From assembly GCF_003664035.1 (NCBI RefSeq), contig NZ_RCCK01000014.1, forward strand, positions 332,981 through 396,980: a stretch of 64,000 nt of DNA. The letters run 5' to 3'. The position numbers and the translations under genes were made by a program. The DNA is from Pedobacter alluvionis. Its GTDB lineage: Bacteria > Bacteroidota > Bacteroidia > Sphingobacteriales > Sphingobacteriaceae. Shown in pieces: positions 1 through 11,100 of this stretch. Numbering within the stretch: the stretch's first letter is position 1; every line of letters begins with the position of its first letter. The notes beneath the pieces were generated by a model. That model was not told the origin of the DNA, did no database searches, and worked only from the letters and a program-made list of their open reading frames with translations.

Positions 1-3000
1 GTAGAACCAGAGGTATAGATTACATAGGCCAGATCAGCAGACCGGTTTGCACGCACAGGATTACTGGAAGGATAATTCCCTTCGAGCAACAGAAACTTCG
101 CCAATTCCTGCGCATCAATCAGCACTTTACAGCCACTGTCTGCCAGCATATAATCAATCCGGTCCTGCGGATATTCCGTATCAATGTGGACATAAGCCCC
201 GCCCGACTTTAAAATCCCGAGCATGGCCACTAAAGACCAGTGGCTCCGTTCGAGGCAGATGCCAACCAGATCATCGGCAAGCAAACCATATTCGCTGCGC
301 AGGTAATGGCCCAAACGGTTCGCCTGTGCATTCAGGGCAGAATAACTCAGCGAATGCTCCTCAAAAACCAGCGCGATGGCAAGTGGAGTGCGTTTTTCCT
401 GATCTTCGAACAGCGAAACAACCGTATCCTGATCCCCAACATGAGCCCCCGCAACAGGCCAGTGACCCATCAGTGCCGACTGCTCTTCTGCAGTCAGAAA
501 ATCAAGGTTCTTCAGCGCAACTTCAGGAAAACGGAGAACTGCTGATGCCAGCTGCTCGAGATGGGTACACATCGCTGAAACACGCCCTTCACTGTAAATA
601 TCACTATTGTAAATCAAACTCAACTGAAGTTCTTCACCTAATTCCTGAAAACTAAAGGTCAGGTCAAATTTACTGGCAACCTTCAGCTCCTCCTGATAGA
701 GAGACAGGCTAGCATTGCCTGGTTTTTCTTGTACATTATTTTCTGCCAGTAACATCATTACATTGAACAACGCACTCCGGCTCCTGTCCTGTTGAAGCGG
801 AAGTAAATTAACGAGCTCATCGAATGGAAATGACTGGTGTTCATAAGCATCTAAGGTTAGCTTTTTTGTTGCAGTAAGTAGCATCGAGAAATTGTCCTTT
901 CCGCTAAAACGCATTCTCATTGCCAGCGTATTCAGGTAACAACCAATCTGATCTTCTAAACTTTCATGCTCCCTTCCGGCAATTGGGCTGCCAATTACGA
1001 TATCTTCCTCGCTAGTATATTTATACAGGAGGGCACTAACCAGCGACAATAAAGTCATATACAGCGTACATCCCCTCTCTTTAGAAAATCTGATCAGCTG
1101 TTTTGCGGTAGCAGCATTTATATTTTTGCGAACTACTCCCCCATTATGGGTTTTTATCGCAGGCCTATTGTAATCTCCATGGAGTAAAAAAACAGGTATG
1201 TTCTCTGAGAATTGGTTCAGCCAGTAAGTTCTGGAGCCGGCCATTATATCAGTGTTTAACAAATCCTGCTGCCACACGGCATAGTCCTTATAATGAATGC
1301 TCAGTGCTTCTGGTCTATAGGCATTTCCGGAAATTTCTGATTGATAAAACAAGAGCAACTCCCTGTTCAGAATCTCCATTGACCAGCCATCGCTCACGAT
1401 GTGGTGCATTACTGTTACAATAACCCATTTATCTGCAGAAATCCGTATTACACCGGCTCTTAACAAAGTATCTGCAGCAAGATCAAAAGGCTGCTGCCTT
1501 ATTTTTTCTACAATATCGCCTAAAGAATTTCCAATTTCCAGAACAGCTGTAGAAATTTGAAAATCTACTTCTTCAGGTAAACGGATATACTGAAAAACAT
1601 TTCCATATTCGTCTTCTTTAAATACGGTCCTCAAACTTTCGTGCCTTTCGATTAAAGCAGAAAAAGCTGCTGTTAAAGCGGCTATATCCAGTTCTGCTTC
1701 GTATACATGGATATCTGAAATATGATATGCAATACTGGTATCCGAAAACTGGCTCAAAAGCCAAAGTCTTCTCTGAGAGGAAGACAAGGGATAATGGGGA
1801 TTAGGGCTGGTTGGCACAATGCCCAAATATTTTGTTTGCAGGTTTTTTCTGATAAATAAAGCCTGATCCGTCAGAACAGAATGATCAAAAATGTTTTTCA
1901 GCCCTATTTTTATTTTAAAGCTGCGCTGCATCATTCCTATCAGTCGCATTGCTTTAAGGCTATTTCCGCCCAGTAAAAAGAAATCATCATTGGCACTGAT
2001 TTCCTTCCTGCCGAGTACTAATCCCCAGATGCCCGCCAGTTCTTTCTCCAGTTCATCTGCCGGAGCAACATATACCAATCCTGCTCCTATATAGGATTCC
2101 GTATTTCCCGCAAGGTACTGCCGGTCTATTTTTCCATTCTGGTTCAGCGGCATAGAGGCCAGCTGCACATAATATCCGGGAATCATATAAGCAGGGAGTT
2201 TCTCTGCCAAGAATGCCTTCAGAACAGGCACACTTACAGTTTCTTCGCCAACGAAGCAGGCAATCAGTTCCCTTTCACCGAAATCGTTTGCATCTGTAGC
2301 AATTACAGCAACCTCCAACAAACCTTCATAAGTGTTAAGCACACTCTCGATTTCGCCCAGTTCAACCCGGTTTCCACGGATTTTTACCTGGTTATCTTTC
2401 CTGCCCAAGAATTCAAGGTTACCTGAAGGTAGCCATCTGCCATAGTCGCCGGTTTTGTAAAGCATCCCCTCATGATGAAAAAGATTAGGTACAAATTTTT
2501 CTGTAGTTAGCTCCGGATTATTTAAATAACCCGAGGACAAGCCTGAACCAGCGATACAGATTTCGCCAGGTATATCTACCGGACAAATCTCATTACTGCC
2601 ATTTACTACATAGATGTTAACATTGGCAATGGGTTTACCTATCGGAATATTAGGCAAGTATTCTGACACAAGAAAACTGGTGCTAACCACCGTGTTTTCT
2701 GTAGGACCATAATTATTAGTAACCTGATATTTTTGTTTAGTAAAAGATTTTAGTCTATCTCCTCCAACCAGTAAATGTCTTAAGGAGGAATGGTCAGCCT
2801 GCATAAATTGTTCAGCAATCTGTGTTGGTAAAAATGCGATACTAACCTGATGCAATTCCATGTATGCCCTCAGTTTTTCCATATCCAGCCGAATCTCTTC
2901 AGGTACCATAAAAAGGCCTGCACCTGTTAGTAAATAAGGGAACAACTCCCAAACGGCAGCATCAAAACCAAGGCCTGCATATAAAGTTGCGCGATCTTCG

Positions 3001-5117
3001 TTGTTCACCGAAAAAGCATCAATATGCCAATAGCATAAATTAACAAGTGCATCATTGTGAACCACTACTCCCTTAGGATTTCCGGTAGAACCTGAGGTAT
3101 AAATCACATATACAGGAGTGGAAAGACTTCGTGAAGATGGGATATCAGCTATATCAAAGTCGTGCTGTTTAAGTAAAAAATCAGTTAATAAAGCCTCGTC
3201 TATGACCAATCTGCAACAGCTGTCGTTAATCATATAATCAATCCGTTCGGCCGGGGTATTGTGGTCTATAGGTAAATATGTAGCCCCGGATTTTAATACG
3301 CCGAGTATCGCCGCGACTACCCAGGCTGTTCTTGGCAGGTTAATGCCCGCCAGTTCTCCTGGTTGAAGATGAGCAGAAAGGCGCAGGTAGGCAGAGAATT
3401 GATTCGAGAGCTCATTTAATGTCCGATAGGTGAATGTTGTTCCTTCGTAAAAAATGGCTGTATTGTCGGGCGACAACTGCACTTGTTTATCAAATAAGCT
3501 GAGGATACACTGGCCCTTAGGGAAAGGAGCTGCTGCAGATGTAACCTGCTTTAGCATGCGCTGCTTTTCTAGCTCGTCAAATAAAGAAATCCTCTCAATA
3601 GAAACATCAGGTTTATTAGAAAGCTGCTCCAAAACAAAAGAAAAACGTGAAGCAAAACGTTCCATAGTTTCTCTGTGAAAAATAGCAGAGTTGTATTCAA
3701 AATGAGCGGTCAGCATGTCCTCTGATTCCGTGAAAGTGAGAACCAGATCAAACTTATTGTTTGGCACAACAACATCACCGGTATAATTGCTGATTATCAG
3801 ATCGTCTGGCGTTTTCTGAGCAATACCCTTACCTTCCTTGTCTTGTTGGAGGGTAACCATCACATCAAAAAGAGGATTTCTACTTTTATCGTAGGGCAGA
3901 TTAAGCTCTTCAACCAATGCCTCAAAAGGATATTCCTGATATTTGAATGCTTCCATTGAGGTATCGCTAACCTTTGCCGAAAGCTGACGATAGCTTTCGG
4001 TTTTACTAAATATGATTCTCAGTGCCAGCGTATTCAGGTAAATACCGATCTGATTCTCAAGATCAACATGTGACCTGCTTGACACAGGAGTGCCAATAAT
4101 AATATCTTCCTGTTCGGTGTATTTATATAATAAAATGTATACGGCCGTAAGCAAACCAGTAAATAAAGTGCCGCCGTGTTCATGGCTAAGAAGTTTTATC
4201 TTTTCTACGGTACGCTGATCGACAAAACTTATAACGCTCCCCCCTTCATTCGTTTTAATTGCCGGCCGGATTTTATCTGTTGTTAACTCGAGTACAGGTA
4301 AGGCCCCTTTAAACTGTTTGAGCCAGTAAGACTTATAGCTGGTTAAAGCCGCTTCAAGCTGCTGGCGCTGCCAGGCGGCGTAATCTTTATAATGTATCAT
4401 TAAGTCCGGACGCGAGTCTGGTACTTCATTTCCATGCACATGATAATAATACAACAGTTCATTGATCACCACATCCATTGACCATGCATCGCTAATGATA
4501 TGATGCATCACAAATACAAAAATCCATTTGTCTTCTGCAAGTCTGAACAACACAGGCCGGAATAAAGGACCGTTCACCAGATCAAACGGAATTGAGGCAC
4601 ATTGCCCCAATAAATCAGGCATATCCGGATTTTCAATATTTCTGAGATCACTGTGCAGAATTTCTACATTACAATCCTCGGAATTCCGAATGAATTGCTT
4701 TGGCTCTCCCTCTTCATTTACAATAAAAACAGTCCTCAGAATTTCATGTCTGTTCAACAGGCTTTTCAAAGCAAGCTCCAGTTGCCCAGTTTGTAGATTT
4801 CCTGACAAATCCTTTACGAGGAAAATATTATGGGCAATATTTCCCTCCTCTAACTGACTCATCAACCAAATCCGCTTCTGACTGAAAGAAAGCTCATAAT
4901 CTTCCTGAACACCAGTTTGAGGAATTGTAGAAGAACTCTTCTCCTTGCCTTTGAGCATCAGGATAATGCCCTCTTTATTTACTTTCAACGCTGTTTTCTC
5001 TTCCTCAGAAAGAAGACCTACCTGTCCTGATATTTTTAAATTATTCCCCGCAGGATCGGTATGAATTCTCACGCCCTTTTCCTTACAGCTTAATAATAAT
5101 GCTAACAAGTGCTTCAT
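1..5117 (-). CDS. Non-ribosomal peptide synthetase, modules 3 and 4 (partial, 3' end beyond window)
   Basis: The reading frame is open from the ATG at 5117 to the window edge (about 1,705 codons). In order: a TubC-type N-terminal docking segment (residues 1-55); a condensation domain (about 70-490) whose motif reads HHIISDA near residue 205; an adenylation domain with core YTSGSTGNPKG near residue 676; a carrier domain with LGGNSLKA near 1050; a second condensation domain with HHIVSDG near 1240; and a second adenylation domain cut at its YTSGST core. The first adenylation pocket reads D-A-W-F-L-G-N-V-V-K by alignment to GrsA, the classical leucine code. The ATG lies one base after the stop of the upstream synthetase, so the two are co-transcribed and follow each other on the assembly line. 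It should add leucine and then one unknown residue. No epimerization domain is seen. Product identity beyond this is inference. Confidence 0.95.
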   Translation of the reverse strand, partial: MKHLLALLLSCKEKGVRIHTDPAGNNLKISGQVGLLSEEEKTALKVNKEGIILMLKGKEKSSSTIPQTGVQEDYELSFSQKRIWLMSQLEEGNIAHNIFLVKDLSGNLQTGQLELALKSLLNRHEILRTVFIVNEEGEPKQFIRNSEDCNVEILHSDLRNIENPDMPDLLGQCASIPFDLVNGPLFRPVLFRLAEDKWIFVFVMHHIISDAWSMDVVINELLYYYHVHGNEVPDSRPDLMIHYKDYAAWQRQQLEAALTSYKSYWLKQFKGALPVLELTTDKIRPAIKTNEGGSVISFVDQRTVEKIKLLSHEHGGTLFTGLLTAVYILLYKYTEQEDIIIGTPVSSRSHVDLENQIGIYLNTLALRIIFSKTESYRQLSAKVSDTSMEAFKYQEYPFEALVEELNLPYDKSRNPLFDVMVTLQQDKEGKGIAQKTPDDLIISNYTGDVVVPNNKFDLVLTFTESEDMLTAHFEYNSAIFHRETMERFASRFSFVLEQLSNKPDVSIERISLFDELEKQRMLKQVTSAAAPFPKGQCILSLFDKQVQLSPDNTAIFYEGTTFTYRTLNELSNQFSAYLRLSAHLQPGELAGINLPRTAWVVAAILGVLKSGATYLPIDHNTPAERIDYMINDSCCRLVIDEALLTDFLLKQHDFDIADIPSSRSLSTPVYVIYTSGSTGNPKGVVVHNDALVNLCYWHIDAFSVNNEDRATLYAGLGFDAAVWELFPYLLTGAGLFMVPEEIRLDMEKLRAYMELHQVSIAFLPTQIAEQFMQADHSSLRHLLVGGDRLKSFTKQKYQVTNNYGPTENTVVSTSFLVSEYLPNIPIGKPIANVNIYVVNGSNEICPVDIPGEICIAGSGLSSGYLNNPELTTEKFVPNLFHHEGMLYKTGDYGRWLPSGNLEFLGRKDNQVKIRGNRVELGEIESVLNTYEGLLEVAVIATDANDFGERELIACFVGEETVSVPVLKAFLAEKLPAYMIPGYYVQLASMPLNQNGKIDRQYLAGNTESYIGAGLVYVAPADELEKELAGIWGLVLGRKEISANDDFFLLGGNSLKAMRLIGMMQRSFKIKIGLKNIFDHSVLTDQALFIRKNLQTKYLGIVPTSPNPHYPLSSSQRRLWLLSQFSDTSIAYHISDIHVYEAELDIAALTAAFSALIERHESLRTVFKEDEYGNVFQYIRLPEEVDFQISTAVLEIGNSLGDIVEKIRQQPFDLAADTLLRAGVIRISADKWVIVTVMHHIVSDGWSMEILNRELLLFYQSEISGNAYRPEALSIHYKDYAVWQQDLLNTDIMAGSRTYWLNQFSENIPVFLLHGDYNRPAIKTHNGGVVRKNINAATAKQLIRFSKERGCTLYMTLLSLVSALLYKYTSEEDIVIGSPIAGREHESLEDQIGCYLNTLAMRMRFSGKDNFSMLLTATKKLTLDAYEHQSFPFDELVNLLPLQQDRSRSALFNVMMLLAENNVQEKPGNASLSLYQEELKVASKFDLTFSFQELGEELQLSLIYNSDIYSEGRVSAMCTHLEQLASAVLRFPEVALKNLDFLTAEEQSALMGHWPVAGAHVGDQDTVVSLFEDQEKRTPLAIALVFEEHSLSYSALNAQANRLGHYLRSEYGLLADDLVGICLERSHWSLVAMLGILKSGGAYVHIDTEYPQDRIDYMLADSGCKVLIDAQELAKFLLLEGNYPSSNPVRANRSADLAYVIYTSGS

Positions 5118-5118
5118 T

Positions 5119-8100
5119 CTAAAAAATTATTTCATTGTCACCATCAACGATGGATTCATTTTCAGTTTCCATCCATTGTACAGTCTCCACATAGTCAGAC
5201 AGATGTGCGATTGTGGCTTCTGTAAACAGGTTTTTCAGATCTACTTTTACACCAAACACCTCATGTATACGTGACAGTACCCTGGTTGCTTTAAGGCTAT
5301 TTCCCCCCAGATCGAAGAAATTATCTTTGATTCCTATTTTTTCCTTTCTGAGCACCTCTTCCCAAATCGCCGTAATCCGCAGATCAAAATCATTGCGCGC
5401 AGGTGTATATTCAACAAGGTTCGACTTGGTTAGTTCCGGATTAGGCAAGGCTTTCTTATCTAGTTTTCCGTTCTGATTAATAGGAAATGCAGGTAGGTTG
5501 ACTAAATAAGCAGGGATCATGTAAGAAGGAAGTACCTCAGCTAGTTCTTGGCGAAGAGGCAAATCGACTTGCTGAACGCTGATATAATAAGCTACCAGCT
5601 CATATTCTTCTTCCGCATTTTTGACCGGCAATACTATCGCGTCCGATACTCCCTCAATACGTTTCAATGCGGTTTCAATTTCTCCAAGTTCAATGCGATG
5701 ACCAGCTATTTTTACCTGATCGTCCTGACGTCCGATGTATTCAAGATCTCCATTGGGCAAAATTCTTGCGAAATCTCCCGAACGGTACATCCTGTCGCCT
5801 TCTGTCAATACATTCCGGAGAAATTTCCCGGCCGTAAGTTCGGGTTTATTTAAATACCCCCTGGCAAGACCCGCACCACCTACATATAACTCTCCAATTA
5901 CCCCGATAGGTACCTTCTTTAAATCACTATCCAAAACATAACAACTCAGCGTCGGAATAGGTAAACCCACATTACTTATATTTTCTTTAATGTCCTGAGA
6001 CAGGATTTCCTTAAAGGTCACGTGTACAGTGGTTTCCGTAATTCCATACATGTTTATATTTTTACATAGGGGTACGAGATCATGCCATTCCCTCAATATT
6101 TCCGGAGCTAATGCCTCTCCACCAAAAATGAGGTACCTCAAGGTAACAGGGGGTACCGAAAGCCGGTCCCTGTTAATCTGCATTAAACTGCGAAAGGCAG
6201 TTGGCGTTTGATTCAATACCGTAATCCCCTGCTCCAGCAGGAATTCATAAAATGAAGCACTATTCTGTGCCACCTCTTTTGGTACAATAACCAATGTACC
6301 ACCGGTTAACAAAGCACCAAACATTTCCCATACAGAAAAATCAAAGGCATAAGAATGGAATAAAGACCAGTTGTCGCTGACGTTAAAATCAAAAATATTT
6401 TCTTCATTATCGATCAGCCTGGTCACATTTCTGTGCTCAATCATTACTCCTTTAGGTTTTCCTGTAGTGCCTGAGGTATAAATAATATAGGCAAGGTTTT
6501 CCGGTTGCACATCGGCCTGGCCACCTTCACCGGTATATGATAAAGCTGAAATATCCAGGTACTGGATCAGCTCCTGATATGGCGTTAATTTTTCAGGAAA
6601 CGTGGCGTCAGAAAGGATCAGTTTACTAGAACTGTCTTCCATAATGTAATCAATTCTGCTCAGCGGATAAGAAGGATCAACCGGAATGTAAGCTGCCGCC
6701 GACTTTAGCACTGCGAGGATACCGATGATCATCCATTCATTTCTCTCAAAATAAAGTGCCACCAACTGCTCAGGTTGTACCTTATACTCGTTAATTAGTA
6801 CTGCGGCAAGTTGCCCGCTTTTCTCATCCAGTTCCCGGTACGTTAGTTTGATATTGTCTGCGATTACTGCGATATTCTCAGGGAAAAGCCTGGCCTGATG
6901 TTGAAAAGTGCTCACGATGGTGGCCGTTTGATAATAATTCACCATTGTCCGGTCGCAGGAAAGGTAAACTTCATTATCTCGGGCATCTGTTACACTAAGA
7001 TCTTTAACCGCTATGTCAGGATTTTCAGTAACCTTTTCACATAAAGAAGCAAAATGCAGTGCCAGCCTGCTAATGGTTTCTTTTTTAAAAAGATCCCTGT
7101 TATATTCTACTTCCAACGAAAGCCCCTCGGCCGACTCCGAAAAAGAGAAAGTAAGGTCATATTTGGCAATGCCTGAAGGATAAAGAATACGTTCAAATTT
7201 AAGGTCATCTGTTATGCGCTGGGAAGCCGCTTCCATCAGCGTATCCCGATTCTGCAGCACAAGCATCACATCAAATAATGGTGATCGGGACTGGTCTCTT
7301 TCTAATTCAAGCGCTTCGATCAACAATTCAAAAGGGAGATCCTGATGATCAAACCCTTCAAGCATCAGCTCTTTCTCCAGCTTCAATAAAGACAAGAAAG
7401 AGTCCTTAGGATCTATGATGGTACGAATCGCAAGTGTGTTGACAAAGAAGCCGATTTGGTCTTCCAGTTCTTCATAATTCCGGCCCGCCACCGGAACGCC
7501 AATTACAAGGTCGTTCTGGTTGGTATACTTTTTAAGTAATACATTCATCACTGCCAATAAGGTCATGAAAAGGCTAACTCCCGAATTCGAGGATAATTGA
7601 TACAAGCTGTTACTCAAGGCTGTTGTGAATTCGAGGTAATGAGTAGAGCCATTATAGGTTTTGACAGCAGGTCTGTTAAAATCAACAGGCAATTCAATTA
7701 CTGGAAGCACTCCTGCAAACTTATTTTTCCAATACGCCAACTGCTTTTGGATCTGCTCAGCCTGCACTGCTGTTTTTTGCCAAACTGCATAATCTTTGTA
7801 TTGCAGCGGTAGCCCAAGTAAACCTGCTATGCCATTTACAGATAGGTTATGATAGGCCTGAATAATATTCTTATACAATACCAAAACAGACCATCCATCG
7901 CTGATGATATGGTGCATGTTGAAGGAAAGTATCTGACGGCTACCTGTTGCTAATACAAAACAATTCAGTAAGGGACCTTTTTCTAGATCAAATGGGGTTT
8001 GCCACCTATTCTGCAGAAAACGTGCTTCTTCTTCAAGAGAGAGAGTACTTTCCAGAACTATCTCCTCAACAGAAAATCGGATGGCTTCAGGTTCAAGAAT

Positions 8101-11100
8101 AATTTGCTCCGGTTCAAGTCCCTTATTCGAAAAAATGGTTCTTAATATTTCATATTTTCTGATCACCTCGCGAAATGCATCTTCCAGCAGATCAATGTTT
8201 AACTTACCAATAATTTTGAACGCAGCAGGCATGTTATAGGCCTTTGAAGCTTCTTCAAAGCTAATTAGTACCCACAAACGCTCTTGAGCATAGGAGATCG
8301 GATAATGATCAACAGCTGCTGCCCTGGATAGTATAACTCCGGCTGACTTCGGTTTTTGATCTATAATCCTGGCCTGCTCTTCTACAGTAGGGTAACTGAA
8401 TAACTCGTGTAAAGTTAAGTCTTTGGCAAACGTTGCTGCAATCATCGTTCTTAATCTGGTGGCCTTTAAGCTATGTCCTCCAACGTCAAAAAAATTATTA
8501 TTGACTCCCAAATCCCGAAAGCCAAGAATCTCTTTCCACAAATTAAGGAGTAGAACTTCAGTATCAGTCTCCGGTGATTTGATCACCAAATGTTCGCTAA
8601 CAATTGCAATAGGATCCGGCAGCTGGCTTTTATCAACTTTGCCATTTGTATTTAAGGGTATGCTGTTCAGGTTGATGATATAATCAGGAACCATATACAC
8701 TGGCAGCGTTTGTGTTAGAAAGTCTTTCAGCAATACCGAAGAAGGCATTTCATCTGATACACAATAAGCTACCAGATATTTATCCTCGCCTATTTGCCTG
8801 ATTGCAACTACCGCTTCAGAAATTAAGGGATGTTGTTCCAGTTGAAACTGTATCTCTTCAAGCTCAATACGAAACCCTCTTAACTTAACCTGATCGTCTT
8901 TTCGCCCAAGAAATTCAACATTTCCATCGGCTAACCAGCGTCCGAGATCACCGGTTTTGTACATTTTAAACTCTGGAAGGAAAGGATTATCCAAAAACCT
9001 TTCAGCCGTAAGCTCCTCTTTATTAAAATAACCTTTCGCTACAGATTGCCCGCTAAGATAAATTTCACCCTCAATTCCGGGCGGAAGCAGGTTCTGATCT
9101 TTATCAAGAATGTACAGATGTGTAAAACCAACCGGCTTTCCAATTGGTACAAAATGATAATCATCCGGTTCAAACCGATAAATGGTACTGTAGGTCGTAT
9201 CCTCAGATGGCCCATATAAATTTCTGACCGCTATATTTGAGTAATCAATTTCTTTTTTCACTTTAAAAGGAACTGCTTCTCCCGCCATATTGAGCGCAGC
9301 CACACCTGCCCAGTTGACCCCTTCCTCCAGTAAAGTTCTCACAACAGAAGGAACAGTATTGATCATCACCCTGTTCTCTCGTTTCAGATATTTGGGGATT
9401 TCTGTCCCTGACTGCAATATCCGAATCGTCTTACCATGAAGTAAAGGGAGGAAGAACTCGAATACCGAAAGGTCAAAGCAGTAAGAGGTTGCCGCATACA
9501 AAATTTCATAATCAATGGCTGCAAACTCGTCCATCGCCCATTTTAGGAAAGCAATAGTATTCCGCTGACAAATCTGAACACCTTTAGGTGTACCTGTCGA
9601 ACCAGAGGTATAAATTAGATAAGCGGTATGCTCTCGGAAATCGGAGGAATCATTATTAATTTCACCAACGTCTCCTGACGTCTTCAGATAGTCAATATGT
9701 AATACCTTTCCCTTGTAATCTTTAGGAAGAAGTCCCATACCTTCATCATCTACCAGAATCAGGTCAAGCTCTGCATCCGCAATCATATAGTTAATTCTAG
9801 ATGCAGGATAACGGATATCAATCGGTACATAAGCCCTTCCCGTCTTGAGGATGGCCATAATGCTGATAATCATCCATTCAGAACGGCTTAGTAACAAACC
9901 GATGTGTGCATTCATCGCTAATCCATCTATTTTTTCAAGATATCCTGCAGCGCGATGATAACAGGAAGCAAGTTCCTCGTAGGAAATGCTCCGTTCATTT
10001 GTTACAATAGCATTGTTGTTTTTATATCGCTTAAGCGAAGGCTCAAGTAATCCTGCTATATTTTGCTCATCAATAGTGTCTATCGGAGTATTATATTGAT
10101 GAAGAATCCTTTGTTTCCATTCACTTGAAATGATTTCAATATTTTTAACGCGGCCTTCTGGATTGGCCAGTACCTGATAAATGATATGGACAAAAGCTTC
10201 AAAAAGCAGATTAATCTTATTTTTTTCAAAAAGCCTTGTGGAATATTCAATTTCGAGAAAATATTCGTTTTCCGGATCCTTGTCAAAGTAAAAACTGAGA
10301 TCAAATTTCGCTGCTCTTTTTTCACCCTCAGACTTGTGATCATCATCATCCAAATAAGCATCTAACATGCCAAGCTCAAAACCATATTGCTGGGTAATAT
10401 TAATCGTTCCGTCACTAATCGCGGTATTTTGAAGTACCATCATCACATCGAATAAGGGATTTCTACTGATGTCCCTTTTTAAATTCTGATCGTCGATAAT
10501 TTTGTCCAGTGGATATTCTTGGTAATCAAAAGCTTTAAAAGAATGCGTAGAGATCCTGTTCAGAAAATCAATAAATGATTCATCTGGAATAATGGAGGCA
10601 GACAAGGGCAGGGTATTGATGTAAAGACCAATCTGATTTTCCAGTTCAAAATGGTTTCTTCCCGACACAGGAGTGCCTATAACGATGTTTTTCTGACCTG
10701 AAACTTTGTATAACAATACAGTAAGCACAGCGCGAAAGAAGTTAAAAACAGTGACGTGTTTAACTTTACAAAAGTCGCTTATAGAATTATAAAAATCCGC
10801 AGCGAAAAAGTATTTTGAGAAAGCACCTTCATAACTCTTAATATCCGGTCTGTTAAAGTCAACTGGCAAATTTATTGGCTCGGTTATTCCCTCAAACTGG
10901 CTCTTCCAGAAATTTTTAAAATCGGCTCCTTTTATACTGTTAATTTTTTGATCCAGCCAAGCGCTGTAATCTTTGTAATGCACTTGCAATTCCTCTAGAA
11001 CAGGTTCGGTTTTTTCACAACACACCTCATAAAAATGCATTACCTCCTTTACAAGCACCCCTACCGACCAGCCATCTGAAACAATGTGGTGGATCCCAAA

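Noticed and set aside
47..655. 202-codon plus-strand frame over the NRPS
   Set aside because: It is rich in Pro, His and Gln and lies antisense to the clear adenylation/condensation coding frame; no signal or motif.
10080..10361. 93-codon minus-strand frame inside the NRPS gene
   Set aside because: It is an alternative frame of the condensation-domain coding sequence and shows no motif.
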